IMG/VR virus record: IMGVR_UViG_3300046804_001103
Location: 1 to 20,972 of that record
Direction: 5' to 3' (one strand)
DNA: 20,972 nucleotides
Origin: a virus
A program made the position numbers and the translations under genes. Shown here piece after piece: positions 1 to 5,273 of the stretch (its first letter is position 1; every line of letters starts with the position of its first letter). The notes below the pieces were generated by a model. The model saw nothing but the letters and a program-made list of their open reading frames with translations. It searched no databases and was not told where the DNA came from.

Positions 1-10
1 GAATATTACT

Positions 11-28
11 GAGGGGCTTCGGCCCCTC
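11..28 (+). other. UUCG-capped perfect hairpin upstream of first gene
   Basis: A perfect 7-bp stem (GAGGGGC / GCCCCTC) closes a TTCG tetraloop in the C(UUCG)G context, which is exceptionally stable as RNA. No T-run follows, so it is not a canonical intrinsic terminator. It may end an upstream transcript weakly, act as an RNA-processing or stability element, or shield the 5' end of the mRNA that begins the first gene 22 nt downstream. The function is inferred; the stem itself is seen directly. Confidence 0.6.
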
Positions 29-37
29 CCACTACCG

Positions 38-54
38 AGGGAGAACCAACATGA
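38..54 (+). repeat. Duplicated translation-initiation module, copy 1
   Basis: The 17-mer AGGGAGAACCAACATGA comprises a Shine-Dalgarno sequence (AGGGAGA), its spacer and the ATGA start. It occurs identically here and at 288-304, in front of two unrelated small genes. This fixes both start codons and suggests duplication of a gene-plus-leader unit or selection for a shared ribosome-binding context. Confidence 0.7.
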
Positions 55-287
55 GCACTATCACTGCATCCATATTTTACCGCGCTGAAAAGCCTTTCGG
101 CATTGGCCGTACTGCGCAGGAACGCTCCAGCCGCATCGTTGGCGGTTGGCGTGGCGAAGTCATTGGCGGGCTGGAAGATGGCCTTTCTATCTACACGGGC
201 TTTTGCGCTGATCGTGAAGCCGTCAAGCGCGAGCTTGTGGAAAATCTGAAGGCGCATGGCCTTAGCGGCACATTGAAGTTTGTCTAA
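51..287 (+). CDS. Hypothetical small phage protein (78 aa)
   Basis: I do not recognise this 78-residue protein. It starts at ATG 51 behind a good ribosome-binding site (GAGGGAGA, about 7 nt upstream). It is soluble-looking and mixed alpha/beta in character, with a glycine-rich centre (residues about 30-45, GGWRGEVIGG) and a charged C-terminal helix (DREAVKRELVENLKAHGL) ending in a short hydrophobic strand. There is no cysteine pair, signal peptide or membrane segment beyond one Cys. It is the first gene of a dense run of small early genes and shares its initiation sequence with the next gene, so the two are probably co-expressed. No function is proposed. Confidence 0.7.
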   Translation: MSTITASIFYRAEKPFGIGRTAQERSSRIVGGWRGEVIGGLEDGLSIYTGFCADREAVKRELVENLKAHGLSGTLKFV

Positions 288-304
288 AGGGAGAACCAAC
301 ATGA
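288..304 (+). repeat. Duplicated translation-initiation module, copy 2
   Basis: Second identical copy of the 17-mer AGGGAGAACCAACATGA (first copy at 38-54). It directly follows the stop codon of the first gene and includes the ATG of the small membrane peptide gene at 301, which supports that very short gene as real. Confidence 0.7.
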
Positions 305-405
305 ACACTGCAGAACTTATCACTAACATCGTCGTATTCACCGCTGGCTCACTGATGTTCGGAGTCATCATTTGCATCAGCATTATCGCGGTGGTGATGC
401 AATGA
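301..405 (+). CDS. Tiny single-pass membrane peptide (34 aa)
   Basis: This 34-residue ORF starts at ATG 301 behind the same strong ribosome-binding module used by the preceding gene. Its stop overlaps the next start as ATGA (402-405). Residues about 8-33 form one continuous hydrophobic segment (ITNIVVFTAGSLMFGVIICI and onward) with almost no charge, typical of a single transmembrane helix in the inner membrane. Phages often encode such peptides as host-membrane modulators, superinfection factors or holin-like proteins, but nothing here distinguishes these roles. The initiation signal and translational coupling make it credible despite its length. Confidence 0.6.
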   Translation: MNTAELITNIVVFTAGSLMFGVIICISIIAVVMQ

Positions 406-611
406 ACAAGATCGTCAGCCCAATTCAGATGAAGCAACACGAAGATAAGACCTACACACTATATTACTTTGATAAAGTGGCAGGTCACGTTGCACCGATT
501 ACAGGTAAGAAGACTGCGCACAAATGGCGTGCCGTCTCGGTGCATGGTCATCTTCAGTATTGCTACACATTAGGGGAAGCACGGAAATGGCTGATAGGGA
601 TGTATCACTAG
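402..611 (+). CDS. Hypothetical small protein (69 aa)
   Basis: The protein is not recognised. I place the start at ATG 402, which overlaps the preceding stop as ATGA, rather than at 372, which would lie inside the membrane-peptide gene. The sequence is basic and aromatic, with the segment YTLYYFDKVAGHVAPITGKK and a C-terminal tryptophan-bearing amphipathic stretch (TLGEARKWLIGMYH). It looks like a small beta-rich domain, possibly nucleic-acid binding, but that is only an impression. The next gene's start (587) lies inside its last 25 nt, so the genes are translationally coupled. Confidence 0.55.
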   Translation: MNKIVSPIQMKQHEDKTYTLYYFDKVAGHVAPITGKKTAHKWRAVSVHGHLQYCYTLGEARKWLIGMYH

Positions 612-1141
612 AGTTCATGGACAACTATGCACGCATCAAGAAGCAGTTATGGAGTGCAGGAAAAAAACCAGCACCAGTTGTTATCCAAAAGCAGCCTGAA
701 CCAGCACCACCGAAAGAAGAACCGAAAGTCATATATCCATCAAAAGTCGATGTATTCGGTGTGCCAGATCATCCGCTGTTGCGTGGCATCAAACGATCAC
801 GGGTAGCAAACATAGTTGCTCCCATACTGTTTAGAGACAATGTGCCGTGGAAGATGGTTGTTAATACAAGCCGGGAGAAAACATGGCACTGGATCAGATA
901 CGAGTGCTACTACGCACTCTTTGTGAATGGCTACGGATACTCCGAAATTGCGAGGCTCTGTGACCGTGACCATACGTCAGTGATGTATGGAATCAGAAAG
1001 TGGAGAAGGGAACGAGGTGATGACTATCAACGCTACATTGTCAGAACGCGAGAAGACACACGGGTTCTACCGCAACCAAGCAGCGTGCACACAGCAGCTG
1101 AAGAATGTGATGCACGAGATGCCGGGTTGGAAACAGCTTGA
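587..1141 (+). CDS. DnaA domain IV-like helix-turn-helix protein
   Basis: This 184-residue protein starts at ATG 587 (ribosome-binding site AGGGGAAG, 524 being an in-frame upstream alternative without one). Residues about 100-140 resemble the C-terminal DNA-binding domain IV of the bacterial initiator DnaA: a helix, then GYGYSEIARLCDRDHTSVMY, whose D-R-D-H-T-S-V matches the DnaA signature that contacts the DnaA box. The AAA+ domain is absent. Residues 30-50 are a Pro/Lys/Glu linker. In the DnaA family this domain binds origin DNA, so this may be a phage origin-binding or DnaA-competing protein. The last 40 residues are encoded in DNA that also encodes the next gene in another frame and may be non-functional read-through. 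Confidence 0.7.
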   Translation: MADRDVSLEFMDNYARIKKQLWSAGKKPAPVVIQKQPEPAPPKEEPKVIYPSKVDVFGVPDHPLLRGIKRSRVANIVAPILFRDNVPWKMVVNTSREKTWHWIRYECYYALFVNGYGYSEIARLCDRDHTSVMYGIRKWRRERGDDYQRYIVRTREDTRVLPQPSSVHTAAEECDARDAGLETA

Positions 1142-1346
1142 ATACTTTCAAGCACAGTCATTGGATGCAATCGCTGACAAGATTGGTCGCATCCTAGCAG
1201 GTAATCCAGATTTCAAGGATCACTGGGTTGACATCCAAGGTTATGCTGCACTGGTGCATCGTGAACTTGAGATGTTTGAACTTGAGGCTGCTGTAAGTTC
1301 AACCGTAGTCGGGGGAATGAACCATGACGAACAACAAGCTGGCTGA
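1020..1346 (+). CDS. DUF6378-type phage protein
   Basis: This 108-residue protein starts at ATG 1020 behind GAACGAGGTG; an upstream in-frame start at 987 is less likely because the family pattern begins at MTINATLSEREKTHG. The pattern continues with QLKNVM, W-x-x-L, an 'L-D-A-I-A-D-K-I-G-R-I-L-A-G' helix and DHWVDIQGYAALVHREL. I recall this arrangement from a common phage family annotated as DUF6378, function unknown. Its helix and D/H residues are reminiscent of small all-alpha nucleotide-handling enzymes, but I make no activity claim. It overlaps the DnaA-like gene by 122 nt in a different frame and the next gene by 23 nt. Confidence 0.75.
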   Translation: MTINATLSEREKTHGFYRNQAACTQQLKNVMHEMPGWKQLEYFQAQSLDAIADKIGRILAGNPDFKDHWVDIQGYAALVHRELEMFELEAAVSSTVVGGMNHDEQQAG

Positions 1347-1590
1347 AATTGTCAACAGGATCGAACGGTTAGAGGATGAACGTGCTGTCCTTGCTGCAGA
1401 CATTAAGGACATCTACACTGAAGCTAAGAGCAGTGGCTATGATCCAAAGATCATTAAGAAGGTCATTGCTTTGCGTAAGAAAGACGCTGCTACAATCGCT
1501 GAAGAAGAAGCCTTGCTGGACACGTATAAGTCTGCGCTTGGTATGCTTGAAGGCACTCCATTAGGAGATTACGCGAAAGAGCAGAAATAA
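1324..1590 (+). CDS. GapR-like (DUF2312) nucleoid-associated protein
   Basis: The 88-residue sequence matches the GapR/DUF2312 family of alphaproteobacteria: an N-terminal coiled coil (LAEIVNRIERLEDERAVLAA), then D-I-K-D-I-Y-x-E-A-K-x-x-G-Y-D, then the basic helix KIIKKVIALRKKD and an acidic C-terminal helix. In Caulobacter, GapR binds AT-rich overtwisted DNA and helps replication and transcription. Length equals the chromosomal family's, so it looks intact. It starts at ATG 1324 behind GTCGGGGGA and overlaps the preceding gene by 23 nt. A phage copy could compact or protect viral DNA or mimic host GapR at forks. The family assignment is from pattern recognition. Confidence 0.88.
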   Translation: MTNNKLAEIVNRIERLEDERAVLAADIKDIYTEAKSSGYDPKIIKKVIALRKKDAATIAEEEALLDTYKSALGMLEGTPLGDYAKEQK

Positions 1591-1601
1591 CAGGAGTCAT
1601 A

Positions 1602-2162
1602 ATGAGACAGGCAATCATCGCATCAATCATTGTCGCCGCTGCAACACCAGCCTTCGCCTATCAGGATGAAAGCAATGCAGCCTATTGGATGAAAGCATGG
1701 GAACAATGGAACGGATCAGTCACAATGGCTGCGACTTCCAATGTCAGTGGCGAACGTGAAAAGGTGAAGAAGATTGTCGAGCGGCAGGCTCGGCAGGAGT
1801 TGGGTGCAAAGTGGGTCAATGTTGCGGTTCGCATCGCTAACACTGAAAGCCGCTTTAACACTCGCGCTGTCGGTCCTGCCGTCAGAATGCGGCATGGTAC
1901 AGAGAGTGCACGCGGTGTCATGCAAGTCATGCCTTCATCTGCGCGTGCACTAGGGTTTAACGATATTGCGCGGCTGACTCGCGATGACGAGTATTCGGTT
2001 GCTGCTGGTATCGCGCATATGAAGTCTTGCATCGATAGCGGTGTGCGTACAGATGCAGAGATGAGTGCCTGCCATGTGGCAGGTATACAAGGATGGAAGG
2101 TTAAACTACATCGTCGTGCTGAGAAGTATAAACGGCAGTATGTGGCAATGGTGATGAGATAA
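1602..2162 (+). CDS. Secreted lytic transglycosylase (SLT-fold)
   Basis: The 186-residue protein has a Sec signal peptide (residues 1-19, hydrophobic core then AFA before the likely cut). Residues about 70-170 look like a lysozyme-like lytic transglycosylase domain: the catalytic glutamate E82 in ANTESRFN, the GVMQVMP motif at 105-111, and CHVAGIQGW near 157-165 in the position of the usual N-A-G motif. Such enzymes cleave the MurNAc-GlcNAc bond of peptidoglycan to a 1,6-anhydro product. The signal peptide would place it in the periplasm without a holin. It lies in the early cluster rather than beside a lysis cassette, so it could be an endolysin or a wall-remodelling factor. Ribosome-binding site is CAGGAG. 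Confidence 0.85.
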   Translation: MRQAIIASIIVAAATPAFAYQDESNAAYWMKAWEQWNGSVTMAATSNVSGEREKVKKIVERQARQELGAKWVNVAVRIANTESRFNTRAVGPAVRMRHGTESARGVMQVMPSSARALGFNDIARLTRDDEYSVAAGIAHMKSCIDSGVRTDAEMSACHVAGIQGWKVKLHRRAEKYKRQYVAMVMR

Positions 2163-2172
2163 CATTCGTGAA

Positions 2173-2188
2173 GGGAGAATCACGATGA
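2173..2188 (+). repeat. Duplicated initiation module GGGAGAATCACGATGA
   Basis: This 16-mer, containing the Shine-Dalgarno sequence, spacer and ATGA start of the gene at 2185, recurs identically at 2643-2658 as the start region of the zinc-ribbon gene at 2655. It supports both starts and is part of a wider tandem duplication in this segment. Confidence 0.7.
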
Positions 2189-2442
2189 GCGATGATCTTG
2201 TGAAGCGGCTGCGTGAGCTTGCTAAAGATCAGGATATGCTTGCGCCTGATAACACAAACGACAGTGCTGAACTACGAGAAGCCGCTGACCGGATTGAAAC
2301 GCTGGAAGCGGCGCTGCAACCTTTTGCTGATCCTTGCATAGAGCATTGTTTTGAAAGATGTGAAAGTGAATGCGACTCTATGGAAGAATGCCCGTGTTTC
2401 ATCGCCCGCGCCGCGCTTGCAGGGGAGAAGAAAGATGAGTGA
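2185..2442 (+). CDS. Small helical Cys-rich protein, paralogue A
   Basis: This 85-residue protein has no function I recognise. It begins MSDDLVKRLRELAKD, has a central helix LREAADRIETLEAALQ, and ends ARAALAGEKKDE. Between them lies a cysteine-rich insert (residues about 51-71) with six Cys in CIEHCFERCESECDSMEECP, which could bind metal. Small 'LVKRLRE...AADRIEALE' proteins are common in phage early regions. The next gene is a clear tandem paralogue lacking the cysteine insert. Start at ATG 2185 is fixed by AAGGGAGAATCACG. The two genes overlap by 8 nt, and the ALAGE codons at the end of this one also form the ribosome-binding site of the next. Confidence 0.75.
   Translation: MSDDLVKRLRELAKDQDMLAPDNTNDSAELREAADRIETLEAALQPFADPCIEHCFERCESECDSMEECPCFIARAALAGEKKDE
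2411..2429 (+). repeat. 19-bp direct repeat, copy 1 (partner 2631-2649)
   Basis: CCGCGCTTGCAGGGGAGAA occurs identically here and 220 bp downstream. In both copies it encodes the C-terminal ALAGE of one paralogue and simultaneously supplies the GGGGAGA ribosome-binding site of the next gene. It marks the boundary of a tandem gene duplication. Confidence 0.8.
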
Positions 2443-2665
2443 AGAGCTTGTGAAGCTGCTGCGCTCTATGGCGGGAGATCGCCATGACTACGGGACCAGA
2501 TGGTATCGCAATCCAGATGGACCGGAAGCAGCTGACCGGATTGAAGCGCTGGAAGAGGCGCTGCGAGAAATCAAAAGCTGGAACGACAATCAAGATAAAC
2601 GCAGCCTGAAGATCGCTGCTGTGATTGATTCCGCGCTTGCAGGGGAGAATCACGATGACAAGTGA
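2435..2665 (+). CDS. Small helical protein, paralogue B
   Basis: The start is ATG 2435 behind AGGGGAGAAGAAAG; the upstream in-frame start at 2351 lies inside paralogue A. The 76 residues align with the preceding protein at both ends: MSEELVKLLRSMAGD against MSDDLVKRLRELAKD, PEAADRIEALEEALREI against REAADRIETLEAALQPF, and DSALAGENHDDK against ARAALAGEKKDE. The cysteine-rich insert is missing and the middle instead reads YGTRWYRNPDG. DNA identity is high in the shared blocks, so this is a tandem duplication that has diverged in the middle. Function unknown. Confidence 0.7.
   Translation: MSEELVKLLRSMAGDRHDYGTRWYRNPDGPEAADRIEALEEALREIKSWNDNQDKRSLKIAAVIDSALAGENHDDK
2631..2649 (+). repeat. 19-bp direct repeat, copy 2 (partner 2411-2429)
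   Basis: Second exact copy of CCGCGCTTGCAGGGGAGAA. It continues into the second copy of the 16-bp initiation module (2643-2658), so the initiation region of the gene at 2655 is a mosaic of the repeats found before and after paralogue A. Confidence 0.8.
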
Positions 2666-2834
2666 AATATGGGTGCGGTGTGGAAGCTGCAATCACAGAT
2701 GGATTGCTGTTTACCTGCCACAAACAATGTCCCGTGTATCAAAAATACTTGGACATCTGATCTGTCCTAAATGCGCTGAATCAGGAAGCAAGATATTCAT
2801 GTGCAAGCCTGAAACGGAGGAAAACGATGATTGA
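2655..2834 (+). CDS. Small zinc-ribbon-like protein (59 aa)
   Basis: Starting at ATG 2655 (shared initiation module), the 59-residue product carries two CxxC pairs, C-G-S-C near residues 10-13 and C-P-K-C near 37-40, separated by about 23 residues. This is the layout of a zinc ribbon or zinc knuckle, likely a small nucleic-acid or protein-binding fold. A third isolated Cys follows near residue 50. It overlaps the preceding gene by 11 nt and the SGNH hydrolase gene by 8 nt. The zinc-binding role is inferred from the cysteine spacing; no family name is claimed. Confidence 0.7.
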   Translation: MTSEIWVRCGSCNHRWIAVYLPQTMSRVSKILGHLICPKCAESGSKIFMCKPETEENDD

Positions 2835-3219
2835 GTGCATCTTACTCGGTGACAGTATTGCTGTTGGTCTGCGTCCGCATCTGCCGTGCATCTTGCAGGC
2901 GCAGGTTGGACGTAATAGCCACCACCAGTCGGTCATCATCCGCAACATCACAGCAAAGTCAGTAATAGTTAGCCTTGGGTCTAACGATGTCGGTGATCCA
3001 ATGCTGATGAAGAACCAGCTGCGTCACCTGCGTATCATTCGACGCAACATCGACGCAGATAAGGTGATCTGGATTTTGCCGTATCATAATCAGGGGCATG
3101 AAAACATCAGGCGAGTTGCTGCTGAAAACGGTGATGGGCTGCTGGACCTGATTAACTTCCGCACCAATGATGGTGTGCATCCGCGCAACTATAAGGAGGT
3201 TGCAAGTGAGCTACGATAA
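2827..3219 (+). CDS. SGNH/GDSL-family hydrolase
   Basis: The 130-residue protein shows the family blocks in order: G-D-S at residues 8-10 (nucleophile S10), an oxyanion glycine in QVGRN (G28), SLGSND at 49-54 (N53), and the catalytic D-x-x-H as DGVH at 115-118. SGNH enzymes hydrolyse esters, commonly acetyl groups on polysaccharides or peptidoglycan, or lipids. At 130 residues it is a minimal domain, shorter than the usual ~180-200. No signal peptide is visible, so it would act in the cytoplasm unless released at lysis or carried in virions. It follows a CGGAGG ribosome-binding site. It may modify surface glycans or PG; the substrate cannot be read from sequence. Confidence 0.82.
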   Translation: MIECILLGDSIAVGLRPHLPCILQAQVGRNSHHQSVIIRNITAKSVIVSLGSNDVGDPMLMKNQLRHLRIIRRNIDADKVIWILPYHNQGHENIRRVAAENGDGLLDLINFRTNDGVHPRNYKEVASELR

Positions 3220-3463
3220 AGAGACATCAGACCTGCAGAATGAAGCAGCGCAACTGATGATCCGCTGCGCAGAGTTGGCACGCGAAAACGATGTGCTGAC
3301 TGAACAAGTGGAACGTCTGATGTATCGCATTGAAAACCTGCGTGGCACATTGTCTGCCATCGAAAATATCACAACTGCAGATGAAGACCTTGCTCCTTGG
3401 TGGGCACAGGCAGCATTGAAAGAAGATGATACCTTTGTAAAGGAAACCCGCGATGAACGATAA
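3206..3463 (+). CDS. Coiled-coil small protein (GTG start)
   Basis: I place the start at GTG 3206, which has the best ribosome-binding site in the area (AAGGAGG, 191-197 of this stretch, 7-8 nt upstream), instead of ATG 3167 or 3170 deep inside the hydrolase gene. The 85-residue product is mostly one long helix with coiled-coil heptads (residues about 8-55, ...LQNEAAQLMIRCAELARENDV... then EQVERLMYRIENLRG), followed by an acidic tail with WWAQAALKEDD. Such proteins often dimerise. It overlaps the hydrolase gene by 14 nt and the next by 11 nt. No function is assigned. Confidence 0.65.
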   Translation: MSYDKETSDLQNEAAQLMIRCAELARENDVLTEQVERLMYRIENLRGTLSAIENITTADEDLAPWWAQAALKEDDTFVKETRDER

Positions 3464-3671
3464 GAACTGTGTTAACTGCCGATTCACCACAGGAAAAGAC
3501 GGTGGATCACTTAGCTGCCAACGCAACCCTGTTCCAGTGCGTGTTGCACGTTCATACTGGTGCGGTGAATGGCAGGAGATGGCTGCTGCACCACAGCCTA
3601 AAGCACGTACACCGCGTGAGATGAAGAAAGACTACAGCACTCTTTTCGTGGAGAAGGAAAGCAGTGATTGA
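3453..3671 (+). CDS. Small Cys-containing (zinc-finger-like) protein (72 aa)
   Basis: This 72-residue protein begins MNDKNCVNCRF, giving a C6-x2-C9 pair, followed by Cys 22 (SLSCQRNP) and Cys 37 (YWCGEW). The C-x2-C-x12-C-x14-C layout and the 'CxxC...C-x-R-x-P...WCGE' pattern resemble small zinc-binding phage or host proteins of unknown function. The C-terminal half is Pro/Ala rich then basic and polar. It starts at ATG 3453 with AAGGAAACCCGCG upstream and overlaps the coiled-coil gene by 11 nt. Confidence 0.65.
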   Translation: MNDKNCVNCRFTTGKDGGSLSCQRNPVPVRVARSYWCGEWQEMAAAPQPKARTPREMKKDYSTLFVEKESSD

Positions 3672-3716
3672 TTTATTGAGCAGCCGGGAGCAACCATGCT
3701 GCATGGAGGCTGACCA

Positions 3717-3938
3717 ATGAGAGACGTAAAGATCAAAGGGAATGCTGACCTAGCAGAACTGCTAGAAGCAGCACGCGAATACAGAGGGATGTCAAAGCGG
3801 CAGCTTGCTGCAGAGGCTGACTTATCTTCCGCGACATACAGTGTGTCGATTAAGAATGAGTCAATCGGCACTGTGACAAACCTGTTCAAGTATCTGGATG
3901 CGTTGGGACTGCAAATGAAGATTGGACCAAAAGCATGA
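3717..3938 (+). CDS. XRE/Cro-type helix-turn-helix regulator
   Basis: The 73-residue protein has an HTH of the Cro/CI type: AELLEAAREYRGMSKRQLAA forms helices 1-2 and A-E-A-D-L-S-S-A-T-Y-S the turn and recognition helix, followed by a helix (VTNLFKYLDALGLQMKI) typical of XRE proteins of about 70 residues. It has no extra domain, so it is a single DNA-binding module, probably dimeric. It starts at ATG 3717 behind GGAGGCTGACCA and overlaps the resolvase gene as ATGA. Position just before the replication genes suggests a transcriptional regulator of the early-to-replication switch; target sites are unknown, though the 9-mer cluster at 7705-7911 is one candidate. Confidence 0.8.
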   Translation: MRDVKIKGNADLAELLEAAREYRGMSKRQLAAEADLSSATYSVSIKNESIGTVTNLFKYLDALGLQMKIGPKA

Positions 3939-4402
3939 AGATTCTTGGCATTGATCCCGGTGCAAAAGGTGCACTCGCGTTCTTTGATGTGGACGCTGGT
4001 ATCCTTGATGTCATCGACACACCTGCAGTGCAGGTCAAACGTGGGCAGAAGTTAAAACTGGAAATCAGTCCGCAGATGACAGCTTCTGTCATAGCAGCAC
4101 GTAAACCTGCAGTTGCCGTGATGGAGAGAACAGGTGCTATGCCCGGTCAAGGGGTGTCATCTATGTATCAGTTTGGACGCAGCTGCGGGATGCTGGAAGG
4201 TATCCTTGCTGCACTGCAAATCCCTGTCACCTATGTCAGCCCTGCGACATGGCAGAAGGATGTAAACGCCAGAGCAGGGAAAGACGGTAACAGAGCAAGG
4301 GCTGCTGAATTGTATCCAGCGTATGCAGCTGAGTTTGCGCGTAAGAAAGATGACGGGAGAGCCGATGCCGCGCTGATGGCGTGGTGGATGGCAACACGAT
4401 AG
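3935..4402 (+). CDS. RuvC-like Holliday-junction resolvase
   Basis: The 155-residue protein has the RNase H-fold acidic residues of RuvC-type resolvases: D7 in LGIDPGAKGALAF, E64 in AVMERTG, and D140/D144 in KKDDGRADAALMAWW. The segments SSMYQFGRSCGMLEGILAAL and the 'P-A-T-W-Q-K' motif match phage RuvC-like crossover junction nucleases. These cut branched recombination or replication intermediates, which clears DNA for packaging. Length is close to that of RuvC itself. It overlaps the HTH gene by 4 nt and precedes the exonuclease and ssDNA-binding genes, consistent with a recombination module. Confidence 0.88.
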   Translation: MKILGIDPGAKGALAFFDVDAGILDVIDTPAVQVKRGQKLKLEISPQMTASVIAARKPAVAVMERTGAMPGQGVSSMYQFGRSCGMLEGILAALQIPVTYVSPATWQKDVNARAGKDGNRARAAELYPAYAAEFARKKDDGRADAALMAWWMATR

Positions 4403-4425
4403 ACGAGTTAACCGAGGGAAACACA

Positions 4426-5220
4426 ATGCAGAATGATTACTTCGACATCGAGGCACTGTCTGCCTCTGGTGCAAAGCTGATGCTGAAGTCACCAGCGCAT
4501 TACAGGTATTGGAAGGACAACCCTAAAGACCCGACACCTGCGATGACGTTTGGAACCATTGTTCACGCGCTGGTTCTGGAACCGCACCGCGACATTTCAA
4601 AGCTGTATGCGGTGAAGACGCTGAACTGGACAACGAAAGAAGGCAAGGAAGAGAAGGCATATTTGGAAAGCCTAAACCTGCCAATCATCAGCAAAGCAGA
4701 TGAGGATCGTGCATTAGCAGTGCGTGATTCAGTGTGGCGCAACAGCTTCATTGCAGACCTGATGAAAGGCGCCGTGATCGAATCCAACCAGCAGTGGCAA
4801 GGCTACAGCAATCTATGCCCATGCAAGGCAGGCATCGACGCTTATACCGACAACCACATCATCGACTTGAAGACCTGCCTTGATGCCAGCCCTGAAGGAT
4901 TTGCTGCACAGATCAGGCGGTTTAACTATGACCTGCAGGCTGCGCACTATCTTGAAGCAATGGTGCATGAGGATATTCACAGCTTTGTCTTTGTGGCAGT
5001 TGAGACACAGCCACCATACGCTGTGGCTGCATATACGCTGGACCACGATACGTTGATGCGCGGTTTCAAACGTATGGACCGTATCGCGCAGGTTTACAAA
5101 AACTGTCTGGATACTGGTCAATGGCCTTCCTATGAATTGGAGGCAAAAGGCATTCAGGTATTGTCTGTGCCTACCTATCAAAATGATAGGTTGGAAGACA
5201 TTGAAGCGGAAGACTTCTAA
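4426..5220 (+). CDS. RecE/exonuclease VIII-type PD-(D/E)XK nuclease
   Basis: Start at ATG 4426 follows CGAGGGAAACACA; the upstream ATG 4381 lies in the resolvase gene. The 264-residue product begins EALSASGAKLMLKSPAHYRYW, as in the DUF3799/YqaJ-like exonucleases, then TFGTIVHALVLEP with the conserved H47, the nuclease core KAGIDAY (D138) and IIDLKT (D147, K149), and the QAAHY motif (Q171, Y175). These enzymes degrade the 5' strand of duplex ends, giving 3' single strands for annealing. No annealase of the RecT, Erf or Sak type is seen beside it, so the downstream DUF2815 protein or an unseen gene may fill that role. The C-terminus is IEAEDF, an SSB-tail-like end. Confidence 0.9.
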   Translation: MQNDYFDIEALSASGAKLMLKSPAHYRYWKDNPKDPTPAMTFGTIVHALVLEPHRDISKLYAVKTLNWTTKEGKEEKAYLESLNLPIISKADEDRALAVRDSVWRNSFIADLMKGAVIESNQQWQGYSNLCPCKAGIDAYTDNHIIDLKTCLDASPEGFAAQIRRFNYDLQAAHYLEAMVHEDIHSFVFVAVETQPPYAVAAYTLDHDTLMRGFKRMDRIAQVYKNCLDTGQWPSYELEAKGIQVLSVPTYQNDRLEDIEAEDF

Positions 5221-5273
5221 ACCTTCCTCAAGCTGTCTGAGGGGCAGCAAACGTCTGAAAACGGAGAAAACGA

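Noticed and set aside
659-667. A7 slippery run in the DnaA-like gene as a programmed frameshift site
   Set aside because: The -1 frame meets a stop within about 50 codons and has no recognisable coding content, and no downstream stimulatory structure was seen.
681-689. TTATCCAAA, one mismatch from the DnaA-box consensus (also TGTGGAAAA at 236-244)
   Set aside because: Several one-mismatch matches are expected by chance in a window this size, and both lie in coding sequence without clustering.
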